A stretch of 64,000 nucleotides of DNA. It comes from Agapetus fuscipes. Taxonomy: Eukaryota > Arthropoda > Insecta > Trichoptera > Glossosomatidae. The DNA is taken from NCBI GenBank assembly GCA_951799405.1, contig OX637339.1, positions 7,130,001-7,194,000 on the forward strand, given 5' to 3'. Below the pieces are notes generated by a model. That model saw only the letters and a list, made by a program, of their open reading frames with translations. It searched no databases and was not told the origin of the DNA. Of the stretch, positions 50,601 to 61,391 are shown piece by piece. How positions within the stretch are numbered: position 1 is the first letter of the stretch; the number at the start of each line of letters is the position of its first letter. Both the position numbers and the translations under genes were made by a program.

Positions 50601-53600
50601 TAAGTCATGACTTCTCACAGAATTCTAAAGCACTACATAAACCTGTCCTCATAGATAGATGCCTTTGAAACTTCGCCAATGCTCTCTCAGCATCTTTGCA
50701 AGGAACATTTACAATAAAAGAACCATAATAAAAGAAGAGCTTGTATGAAGAAGGTTATGACTCTGGAGGAAATGAAAGAAGTATGTAAGGATAGAAAAAA
50801 ATGGCGGTTGATCTGTAATGTTGGCGGCTGGGGTTTGTTAAAGTAAAATTGGTTTTGTGATTTAGTTTTTTATGTCAATGTATATACTGTTATTTTATTG
50901 ATTTTAAAAATGTAATTTGTCATGTATGTTCCTTGACTTATAGGTTGTTATGCGGCTGACCACCCATACTGTAAAAAAATTGGTTCACTTTGCCAATGTC
51001 ACCCCTGTTTCAGGGAAGGACGGCAAGAGTTGCAAGGCTTATATTCATTTGAGATTGGGTTTTTATATTGTAGGCCCACATGCGGCATGTGTTAGCGCGA
51101 AATTATACATATCTGCTTGTGGGAATGCATTTAATATAAATCTTAAATAATATATATCTTTGCAGCTTAGATTAGATTAGATTAGATGATTAGCAGGCCA
51201 TCCACTGCATTTCAAGAATTCTTAGACAACCGTAAGCATTTTTTCCAGTTTCTGGAAGACCATAATGATTTCCCGTGACAAATTATTTTGGAAATGAGAA
51301 CCAGCTGCCTCGGGAGCTGGGAAATCCCCATTTCAACTAAAATGGTTGGCAAAATGTCACCTTACTTGTAAAAATTCAAATTTTCTAATGTTTTTTCATT
51401 TATGGAGTGAAAATTATTTTTTTAATTTCAATTAAAAATAACTTTTTTTATACAACACAGTTTTATTTTTGGTCTAAGGCTAAGAAGTTACCCTCTGATA
51501 GACGGATAAAGTCAGATAGCGCTTAGGCAATTTAACTCAATAAATGTGAAAATAAAACTGCTCTGTATATAAAACATTATTTTTAATTAAAATTAAAAAT
51601 GAAAAGATCCTGTCAGAAGATCACAGCGATTAGCCAACCGCTGATAATGCCCATCGGAGCAATGGGCGAAACTGTCCGGAATGAATCAACCAGACCACGG
51701 CTACATATCCCGAAAAAAGTGATTGTTGTGTCAACAAGTACCAGCCGTGAAAGCTTCAATGTACAATTAAAAATGAAAAGGTTTCCCACATGCCTCATGT
51801 GACTCCTTTGAGGTCATTGTGTTAAGGAGTTGTACTAATGTGCAGCTTCGTTTTTTTGTGTACTAAGTTAGTAGACTGCATTGGCTGTGCTACATCCAGC
51901 AAATGGATCATCATAACAAAGTGCTGCCACTTATCTGTCCAGTGAACTAGACGAACAAGGTATAGGACAAGTGGTGCTGACTGCAGTTGATAAAGGAAGC
52001 CAAGACCCATCCCAGGTTGTCGTGGTAGTGATTGATTGTCTCACACGCCTTGTGTTGCCAGGTGCTACTCCCCGCGGCTAACCTCCTCCAGCTGAATGCT
52101 GTGCGCGAGGCTTGCTGCAGCTTCCTGCTGGCCCAGCTGCATCCCTCCAACTGCCTGGGCATCCGCGCCTTTGCTGACCTCCACGCCTGCACCGACCTGA
52201 CACAAGCCGCCGACCGATACATACAAGCACACTTTGCGTAAGAAAACATACTGCCATATTTCCTTTTCCCGTATGAATACCATAGCCAAACTTCTGATGC
52301 CCATCAAAAGGCAAAAACTTGTTTATTTCGGTCACATAATGTCATCCTACATCTCAGCATACAGGGCAGAATTGAGGGAAGATGAGCTCCAGGTTGAAGA
52401 AGAACATCTTGGTTGAAGAACCTGCGACAGTGGTTTGGCAGAAGCACAAGATCCCTCTTTCGTGCCACAGTGTCAAATGATCATCTATCTTCGCTGAAGA
52501 GGCACAGGATGAAGATATAATATTTTTGGTTTCATGCCAGGAATATTTGTGGTGTAATTTTTTGTCAATGGAGATAATCAAAAAAACAAATGGACTTGCA
52601 CCTTCGAAACCTAAATAATGTCAAATAAAAACTCAATTGCAAATTCGAAAGGAGGATTCTTATAACCATCTAGTCAGGTGAGAGATAACAAAGGTTGGCG
52701 TCGTCAGTTCAATAAAATGTTCTGTGACGTCTACACAGAGCCTGCACAGAATGGACGACGTCAACCTCATGAAGCGCTTGGCCCCACAAGGATGAAGAAG
52801 ACCAGTGTTCTCCATAATTTTTTGATATTATTTGTATAAAAAACATTTGACAGCTTGGTCATCTGATCACACGTGGCCATGTTTTATCGCTTTGTATCTG
52901 AGACTTTGTAAATTCATCCAACGTATTGACAAGGGATCATGATTTCCCAGGGAGGTGGTGGAGTGCGAGGAGTTCCTGTCGCTGTCGCAGCAGCAGGTGG
53001 CGCGGCTGATCAGCAGTGACCGCCTCACCGTGCCCTCTGAGGAGAAGGTGCTGGAGAGCGTGCTGCAGTGGGCGGCGCACAGCCCACAACAGAGGCAGCC
53101 CCAGCTGGCAGCCCTCATGGAGCATGTGCGCCTGCCTCTGCTCTCACAGGTAAACACAAATTTAAGAAATGTGTATTATTTTTTATACCAATATTTATTG
53201 TGCTATAGTCCAATGAGCCTTGGCTTCGTTTAACCTCTGCCTCCAACTTCGCCTCCCCTCCAACGCTGTTCTGCAGTTTGCAACTTTTAGAAGCTGAGCT
53301 GAGCTTCCCTCCATCTCAGTCTGGGCTTTCCCTCTCTTCTCCGGTTATCATCCTTTTGGGAATCCCTGACATCCTGTGTGCATGGGAAGCCTGGCATTCT
53401 GTCAACATGTCCAGCCTTCCCCAACCTTTGCAGTCTTATAAAGGTTGAAATACTATTTGTTTTGTATATGCTGGACAGTGTTCTGTTCTGACAGAGAAAT
53501 GTGAAAAGCGAGTACTGAGAGATATAATCGGTGCCTTAATTCTCGTTAATCGAAAAATCAATTTATCCGTGCAATTCAGCAAATCCGTGAGCGACCAATA

Positions 53601-56600
53601 AAGATAATCCTGTAAATCTCACCCCTTTACCAGCAACTTTGTGTATGTTTCCAGGAGTGCCTGGTGGGCCGCGTCCAGACGGAGCCCGCCCTGCGAGCTG
53701 ACCTTCGCTGCAAGGACCTGTTGATAGAGGCGCTGACCTACCACTTGCTGCGCCCCGAGCAGCGCCTTGCTGCCACCACGCCAAGGTGCCGGCCCCGCAA
53801 ACCTGTCGGCTCCCCTAAGGTTAGACAGACATTGTGGACAAATGCTTGTACAAAACTCTTTAATGTGTTATTAAATACTTTCGGGCAACTTGTAGAACGG
53901 CTCACATTCATCCCTTTGCAGTCGACATCAAAACTATGAGAACTCAAGTGTTTTCATGACTCATTCCTTTGCCAAACTGCCCGCTTATGGAATGAGTTAC
54001 TGACATCTGTGTAACTCATTCTTATGATATATTTTTTTTACTGAATTTAAAAATACATCTTTTGGAGGTATATTTACTGTTAAAAAATACTTATGAGTGA
54101 ATTATTATTAATATTAATAATTTGATCTAGGCATTCCTTTTTCAGTCTTCCCTTTCCCCTCTAGCCACTTTTCATTATATTTCATTTGCTCTTTAGATGC
54201 TCTTTGTCAAGCGTTAATCATCCATTCTTTCCAAATGCCCAAAACATCTAATTACATCTTATACATTGCAACATATTGTTGGCTTGTTCTTCAGATGCTC
54301 CTTGTGGTGGGAGGTCAGGCTCCCAAGGCCATCCGCTCTGTGGAGTGCTATGATCTGCAGCAGCAGCGCTGGTACACCTGCTCAGAGATGATCACCAGGC
54401 GGTGCAGGTACTGCTCTTCCAAATCCAATTTCTCAACCTTTGAGTGATTTTGCGTTTCCATTGACTAAACTGCATCTGAAGCAGATTCCTAGCAATCCTG
54501 TTCTTTTTTTATACCTTTCCTACTGATGATCTAGCAACAATCCGATCATTGCCACCTAAAGTGTGCTAGCTTCATTTACATCAAGCCACTGTGAGCATGC
54601 CTCTGACCTAGAGTTTCTGGTTTTATTGTGTTGTTGCTTTTAGTTTCACAGGAAGGCCTTCTGCCACTTAAAAAAATGAAAGCTTTGAATATGCAGCAAG
54701 GCAGAGAATGGACTCTCCACTTGAATTGACAGACAAAATTGTGATGTCATATGGCCAAGTTTTTAGGGAAAATGTAAACAAATATTTTGTTTTTAATTTT
54801 ATAATTTTTGGATGAATTCAAACAAAACACTGTTTATTTTCACTATAAAATTTATTTAAAAAGATTAAAATCTTTAAACAAATTACTAAAGCGTTTTCGA
54901 CCTAGCATTTTGTTTTTAATTTAAAAAATAACATTTTTAATTCACTTTACATTTAAAAAAAAAAGTTATTGTTTGCTACGGGCGGTATTCCCATAAAATT
55001 GTGATGTTTGCTCCCCAAAGACAAAATTCTAAATTCAAAATTTTTCTTAGTTCATTCTCAATAAATCTATGGTGTATAATAGATTACCTTTTACTTCAAC
55101 AATTAACGTTTCTTGTTATTGTCCAGGGCTGGTCTTGGAGTGGTGGATGGCAGAGTGTACGCAGTGGGAGGCTTCAATGGTTCTCTGCGTGTCCGCACAG
55201 TTGACGTTTACGATGCAGCCACTGACATCTGGCAGCCTGCCCCCTCCATGGACGCCAGGAGGTCCACTCTAGGCGTCGCCGTCATTGACTCTTGCATTTA
55301 CGCCGTAAGTATTGTGTTTACACGCATTCCTAAAAGGATGATTCTCAATTGGATACTGAGGTCAGAGGGTGCTGGAATGGTGCTGTCGATGTTGCGTTGC
55401 CGTCAAATCTGTACCTATTTTGGGGACCGTGCTTTCCGTATTGCGAGACCTATAGACCAGACTGCCACCCAGAGTGAAGAATTCAGAACTTTTTCTTGCA
55501 TTTTTAAGGGAGCATTGAAAGCACACCTTTATAAAATATCTCATTCTTGATAAGGAGGGCCCTTGAGGTGTGACACACAAAAACGGTGCTCTTTTATCAT
55601 GTGTAAACCAGTTGAGCGGAAAGACGGTCTTCCGCATGAGGATTATTTTCAATTTGTAACAAGGCGTGATGGTTCTATAGCATGTTCCCTTGAACAGTGA
55701 TTTACCATCAAATTTTGCATGAAGCTTGGAAAGTACACAACCAAAACATTTCAAATGCTTAATGAGGCTCTCAAGTATGACTCCATTTTAAGGTCACAAG
55801 CTGGGAGGTGGCACAAGGCATTCAAGGAGGGCCTTGAGGTCGACAAAAAACTTGTTCTGGACGACCAACAACAGCCAGAACTGCCAAAAATACGGACTCT
55901 GTGGATGAAAACATGTGTCATGGAAGAACACTCCTTTGCTCTTGCAGTCTGAATTGGCTCCATGTGACTTTTCTGTGTCCCTGACCTAAGAGAGGTGAAA
56001 GTAAAGCATAAGGTCACCGTGGAAAAAATCCAAAAGCATGTTAAAGTGTGGCAGAGAGACATTCTCTTCAGTGACTTTCAGGGTGGCTTCCAGGCATGGC
56101 AAGCACGTCTCCACAAGTATATTGATGCAGGGAGAGAGTATTTTGGATTTTGTGCAGGTCTGATCGATTTTTTGAAAAAAAATCCAAGAAAATGCACGTT
56201 CCTTTCATAATGAACTATGTTCCTTGACTTATAGGTTGGTATGCGGCTGACCATCCATACTGTAAAAAAAAAAATGGTTCACTTTGCCAATGTCACCCCT
56301 GTTTCAGGGAAGGACGGCAAGAGTTGCAGGGCTTATGTTCATTTGAGATTGGGTTTTTATATTGTAGGCCCACATGCGGCATGTGTTAGCGCGAAATTAT
56401 ACATGTCTGCTTGTGGGAATGCATTTAATGTAAATCTTAAATGATATATATCTTTGCAGCTTATATTAGATTAGATTAGATTAGATTAGTAACATAAAGC
56501 TGTTGTGTTGCAGGTTGGAGGTTTTGACGGAGCCACTGGTCTGAGCTCGGCTGAAGTTCTGGATACCAGGGTGGGAGAGTGGAGACCTCTGGCCTCCATG

Positions 56601-59252
56601 ACCACCAGGAGGTCATCTGTCGGTGTGGCCGTCCTGCAGGGAAAACTATATGCGGTAAGTCATGTTAAAATTTGAGGTTAATAATCAACACGCTGGAAGG
56701 AACTCTATTTGATAAATTTTAAATCTTATTAAATTACAGTTAGATTGTTCTATACAAGACTTATTAAATAGGGTTATACGACAAGGCACAGGATGCTTTT
56801 TGGAACATGAAATAAGTTATGTTTTAAATCACAACTGTAGTCTTCAGGCACATAATACCATCTCAATGGGATGGGATGGTCCATTAAGCTGTTGATGGCT
56901 TTATAAGAGAGCACCATAAGAGATCCGTTGCGCCTAGTTTTCAGGCTTTCGAAGCAAATCTCCAGTATATGAGCCTAGCTGCAGTATTTTGTAAAAAAAA
57001 TGTAGCCTGTTGAGCTGCTTCTTGGGCTGAATATCGTAAATAGTGTTGTTATATGACTGTACATAAGGCACTGCATGGAGTGGCTCCGGAGTACCTGCAG
57101 GAACGACAATGCGAAAGAGTCTGAGCGTTAGGGAGCCAATTTTGCGATCTGTCGACAGTGCACTAACCGGTCTTAGCGTACCATGCAGAAAAAAGAGCAC
57201 AGTTTCACCATTGCAGGATTGTTCACTTGGAATCAGCTGCCCCCGAAGTGCGCGCCAAGGAAGGAATTGAGAGCTTCAAGAGGGAAATGAAGACCCACTT
57301 TTTCACCGCCGTGTCAAGACTGAAAGCACCCTTGCAGTGACATTAGTCACGAAATGGCGCTCTATAAATCATCATCATAATATATTTGAGTCAGGCTACC
57401 ACAAAGGAGTTCATAATTGAGGAGTGTGTTGATTTTTGCAGGTCGGAGGCTATGACGGTGCTTGTCGCCAGTGTTTAAGCTCTGTGGAATGCTATGATCC
57501 TGACAATGATGTGTGGAGTCCAGTTCCTGACATGTCTGCCAGGAGAAGTGGAGCTGGTATGTATTTGCGTTTATTGACGCTACGTTAATTTTTCTAGAGA
57601 GGAAAAAAGTGGGAAGGAGGGATGAAGTGGGAAGGTTATACAAGTTATGAACTAGACAGCAGCGTTAGAAGACAAGTGGAGTCGGACTAAAACTAAAGAA
57701 AAACGAAAACAATCGCGATCCTCTCCGCTTCCGCATTCTGGCACCCTGGAGGTTAAGGAATCTTGTGCAGGAGACCATGGAGGTCCATGACACTTGTTGT
57801 AGTGCCGCAGAGGTGAGGGTGTTGGTGATGTGACGGCTGATGTCCTAATCCTTTGTAGCAGTGCTGTAAGTGCATTGTGTTGTGTTGTGGGTCGTGCTGC
57901 CTTTGCATTGAGAGCTTTGGATGCAGACTTACTGTAAGCAAGAGGCAAAAGACTTTTAAATTTCTCACCTTTATTGCTGGTAACTAATGTAGTCTAGGGC
58001 GTGCATCCCATACAGGCACATGGGCCTAATAGGTAGGCAATATAATTATGCTAAAAAACCATTTAAGCTTGATATTCAGATTTAAAATTCAAAATTGAAG
58101 TTCGATCGGAGCCATGGTTAGCACTTCAGTCAATTTCAAATGAGGTATTTTATAGAAACTGGAGAAAATATGTAATCTAAATGCCTACATCCTATGCACG
58201 CGCCTGAATAAAGTGTATTATGTACAGGTGTTGGAGTGTTGGATGGAGTTCTGTATGCTGTGGGAGGGCATGATGGTCCGCTGGTGCGGCGCTCTGTGGA
58301 GGTGTGGCGCCCCGGGGCCCCCTGCTGGCAGCCCGCGCCCGACATGGTGGCCTGCAGGCGAAACGCGGGCGTGCTACCCTACCAGGGACTTCTCTACGTC
58401 ATTGGCGGAGACGATGGGGCCTCCAATCTTAACACAGTCGAGGTAAATATCTACACAAATTTTCATGATGAGTAGAATCACTCTTTCTCTTCAAATTGAG
58501 CCTTTTTCGAACACTGCACCTCAAATTTCCCCCATCCCCTGCACTTAGCCTCCAACTTTACACCTGAAGAAGCTGTGAAATATTTTTTATCAATATTACT
58601 TGATACATACTATCGTAGGCTTCCCTGGAAGTAGACATCCTTTAATCGTCTGCAATGCTTTGTTAGAGGGACTGCTTCTGCAATGTTACTTTTTCTAGAT
58701 TTGTTTGGCAGAGTGCAGTTGGTTTTTTTTAACTAAGAAAAAGAATTACAATTTTTTCATCTGGCAAGCTGCAGCCTAGATAACTAGATAAACAGCAAGT
58801 ACAACACAAAGTGAAGACGTCTTTATGAAGGCATCTGGCAGCTGGATTGTTTTGATATTATTGTTAAAAACAACATGGAAAGTGAATGTAATCATTGACA
58901 CTGGCGAGTTGTTTTCCGGAATCTGTTGCCGTGATCTATCGAAGCTAAAACTTCCGGAGATTTTTCCCATATCTACGATGGGCTTCTTCAGCATGACAAT
59001 GATGCGATGTGGTGTTGATAAAACTGTTATGTTAAAGCTCTAGGTCCAATTGACCATGGCACTAGATCTCAGAAAGCAAATTTCTAGTGTCAACCGCCGG
59101 CCGTGAAAGCCTAAAACATCTATTCAATGTGATGATTGTTTCTGTAGGTTTACAATCCCAAGACTGAGACCTGGACGACCTTGGAGAACGGCATGTCCAT
59201 TGGTCGCTCCTACGCTGGAGTGGCCATTATAGACCGGCCGACACCCGCCTGA
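47611..59252 (+). CDS. kel: Kelch (KLHL2/KLHL3-type) BTB-Kelch adaptor of Cullin-3, ORF1
   Basis: Exons: 47611-47657, 49133-49300, 49618-49762, 50462-50542, 52062-52237, 52951-53149, 53655-53819, 54295-54407, 55127-55304, 56514-56654, 57442-57556, 58228-58442, 59148-59287; TGA at 59250. The sum is 1848 nt, 615 residues; all junctions are GT-AG and in phase. A Ser/Gly/His-rich N terminus precedes BTB (about 72-170: [23 protein letters not shown]), BACK (about 170-275: [32 protein letters not shown]) and six Kelch blades (about 328-612: [54 protein letters not shown]), ending [11 protein letters not shown] as in KLHL2/3. It recruits substrates to Cullin-3 ligases; in flies it acts on ovarian ring-canal actin. 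The tiny first exon is chosen because its phase fits and its ATG has an AAAATGG context; it is the least certain exon. Confidence 0.92.
48341..48590. mobile_element. MITE, about 250 bp
   Basis: Inverted ends AGGTAAAACTAAATAAGTGC (left) and the complement of AGGTAAAACTGAATAAGTGA (right). A second copy lies beyond the kelch 3' end at 62502-62734. Non-coding, in kelch intron 1. Confidence 0.7.
50745..51187 (+). mobile_element. LINE 3' end with C-terminal codons and tail
   Basis: Reads [20 protein letters not shown] then [17 protein letters not shown], about 95 nt of variable sequence, the shared 3' UTR from 50925, and TTAGATTAGATTAGATGATT at the end. This is the clearest copy joining the polyprotein end to the dispersed repeat. 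It lies in kelch intron 4. Confidence 0.8.
51270..51375 (+). mobile_element. SINE family 1 body fragment
   Basis: Retains GATTTCCCGTGACAAATTA, CCTCGGGAGCTGGGAAATCC and a CAACTAAAATGGTTGGC stretch; tRNA-like head absent. Confidence 0.5.
52290..52520 (+). mobile_element. LINE C-terminal coding relic
   Basis: Reads [11 protein letters not shown], then in shifted frames [20 protein letters not shown], the same signature as the relic at 20820-21050. It starts about 55 bp after a kelch donor (52237) and is disrupted by stops and frameshifts. Confidence 0.6.
55690..56208 (+). mobile_element. Mariner-type transposase relic
   Basis: Starts [20 protein letters not shown]…[14 protein letters not shown], the N-terminal helix-turn-helix signature of mariner (Mos1-like) transposases. 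A deletion and frame change lead to SELAPCDF, then VEKIQKHV and a C-terminal end [20 protein letters not shown]…EYFG. The central DDD region is missing. It is a dead copy in kelch intron 9. Confidence 0.75.
56217..56490 (+). mobile_element. LINE 3' end next to a kelch acceptor
   Basis: Near-consensus 3' UTR copy. Its TTAGATTAGATTAGATTAG tail ends about 23 bp before the acceptor of the kelch exon at 56514. Confidence 0.8.
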
Positions 59253-59278
59253 CCTGCGGGGGGCCCCGTGCCCCCTGC
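59250..59278 (+). promoter_or_regulatory. Readthrough stop (UGA-C) and 3' RNA hairpin
   Basis: The stop is UGA followed by C, the leakiest four-base context. The stem pairs 59256-59264 (GCGGGGGGC) with 59270-59278 (GCCCCCTGC): nine pairs, eight Watson-Crick and one G-U, around the loop CCCGU. It starts 3 nt after the stop and lies wholly within the exon, so it is present in mature mRNA. Confidence 0.7.
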
Positions 59279-61391
59279 CTCCACAAGGTAACACAACAAT
59301 GCACCTTCTCTTCTTGATTTTTTTTTTGACTAGGTGGTGAGTAACAGCGCCAAGAAAAAGTTTGTCAGGAGTCTGATCCATTCTGTTTTTCTCTATGCTG
59401 CTGAAACATTGAACATATACACATGCATTTCACTACGTCCGGAACCAAAACCGGACCGTTTGAAAAGGGAGCTATTAAAAAAATCATATTTTTAACAAAT
59501 GATTTTATTTTTTGTAACTGTTTCCAGACCAGTCAATGTATTGGATGAAGGGGAAGAGGAAGTGGAGCGGGGGGGCAGTGGGGCTGCAGGGCAGGCGGCA
59601 GGGGGAGCAGCAGGGGGGGCAGCAGGGGGGGCGGGGGGAGCAGAGGCTTCCCTGCGCAGGAGACCAGCTGCCCAGGAGGAGCAACCCAGGGAAACGGAGA
59701 ACGAGGGGCAGCGGCCGACTCTCAGGGCAGAACAACCAGAACAGCAAGCCAGCGTGCCCAATGCACAAGAGCCACAACAGGACCTGGTGAGGGTGAATGC
59801 TCCTGATAACGAAAACCAAATTGAAAATGTAGTCATCAATGCTGTGGACAACCCAGCTAGATCTTCAAGTCACTTCCGACTGGATCTCAGTCCAAACCTC
59901 AACAAACCTGACCACATCTACGAAAGACTAGACGAACCGTCCACGTCCACTGTGACATCTAATTCCACAGCTCCGACTCATTGGCGCTTCAAAATGTTCA
60001 AATCCGGATCAAAGAATTCAAAGCACAATAGTTCCAAAGATGGATATGCTAAAAATAGTAAGTATAATCCTGTTACGGGAGATTATGACGTACCTAAACC
60101 GCTAGGTAAAATGGCTGACAAGTGCTTTCCGGGAAAAGCCAAGAATAAAATGAAGATATCGCCGATTGTTAACAGTGGAGAACCGTCTAGCAGTAGCAGT
60201 CCAATGAGTTTGAATGTTTGCTTTGGGAAGAAGCTGCTACATTCTCCGTCTAATTCTCAGACGTTGGAGTTTAACGATAGGAATCAAGAGAGTAGAGAGA
60301 GCGCAGGGAATAACCCTGGGACGTCCACATGTCCAAGAAGTACTCCAGCACCTTCACGCACTGCTAGCACTAACGCTACAGCTAACTGCTTGTATGGCAG
60401 GCTGGGCAATGCTTATGGTCGCTTATCTGTCATTGGTTCTGGCATTGGACGCATCGAACGCCATCTCAGCTCCTCTTGTGGCAACATAGACCATTATTGT
60501 GCTTTACATCCAAGGCCTGCAACAGCTGAAGGTAATCCTCACTTCCGAATTGAAAATCAAGAAGTTGAAGCCGACAGAATCTATCAAAATTCAGAGATTG
60601 TCCTAGATGAAATTAACCGTGTTATTGCTGGACCTTCCGCTCCTAGTCCAGCTCCCCCAGGAATAAAAAACATCTCGAAAGGTTCCCTTCAGTGGTTAAT
60701 GGTTAACCGATGGTTGCCATTGTGGGTAGCTAACAGCGGGGGAAAGAAAGAGTATAAAGTCATTGATTTGGATTTCTCAATCTACGATGACGTTCAATAT
60801 CCAACATGCACTTCACAATGCAACGGTGAGTACTGCCGCGGGCGGAATGTCTTTGAAACTTGCAGCCTTTATCGCAGAAACAACTGTTTACCCCCTGACA
60901 ACTGCTTCAACATGAGTTTGAATCGAAACCGAGCGCAGCGACAGCACGAAGAAGAAGGCGCACACAATTTTCACGTTCATGACCTGGCTCAAGACAACAT
61001 GGTCAATCCTGCACGCCCTGAAAGGACACACACGCTTATCTTGCACGATCACAACCCGAACCCACCACAAAACGAGTGTGATTCTCCTGAGTTGGATGGA
61101 ACAGCTGCGGCTTGTTATTCTGGAAGCAAAGGGAACTCTTTTTCTGCTCAGGATAGCTTCCCGGATAACGAGCAGGATTTGAGTTTGGGGGATAACGAGG
61201 TTTCTGTGTCTGAGGGGACAGCTGGTGACCCACCTAGTAACAGCAGTGACACCTACAGTCCTTCCAGTTCTGTGGCTGAAGCTCTGCCCGTTATGTCTCC
61301 TGGAGGAAGTTCTCCCAGCGATAGTTCACAGACCGCGGTGCAAGATAATGTATCCAGCAATGATCCACAACCATCCACTTCTAACAATTAA
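59253..61391 (+). CDS. kel: Kelch ORF2, predicted stop-readthrough extension
   Basis: After TGA 59250-59252 the same frame runs 35 nt to the donor at 59288 (AAG|GTAACA), joins 59528 (TTTCCAG|ACC) with the split codon AG+A, and stays open to TAA at 61389: 632 codons, versus an ORF1 of 615. It begins PAGGPVPPASTRPVNVLDEG. An acidic/Gly/Ala tract with (GGAA)-type repeats follows, then Ser/Asn-rich sequence with Tyr motifs (DHIYERLDEP, GDYDVPKP, EYKVIDLDFSIYDDV), a short hydrophobic segment (SLQWLMVNRWLPLWVA), a Cys cluster (CTSQCNGEYCRG…CSLYRRNNC), and a Ser-rich end. No known domain recognised. The preceding exon is 140 nt, so skipping it would break this frame. Confidence 0.82.

Noticed and set aside
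50950..51150. Recurrent small ORF starting [10 protein letters not shown]…VHFANVTPV
   Set aside because: The same ORF appears in every LINE 3' UTR copy (for example 9816, 19417, 56241) with frame breaks; it is repeat sequence, not a gene family.
59250..59252. TGA as a sequencing error or pseudogene mark
   Set aside because: ORF1 ends exactly where KLHL2/3 proteins end, all other exons are intact, and the same arrangement is known in fly kelch, so a real stop with readthrough explains the data better.
59492..59851. 119- and 104-codon - strand ORFs over the start of ORF2
   Set aside because: They are antisense shadows of the GC-rich Gly/Ala/Glu tract of ORF2, giving Pro/Ala/Cys-rich nonsense.
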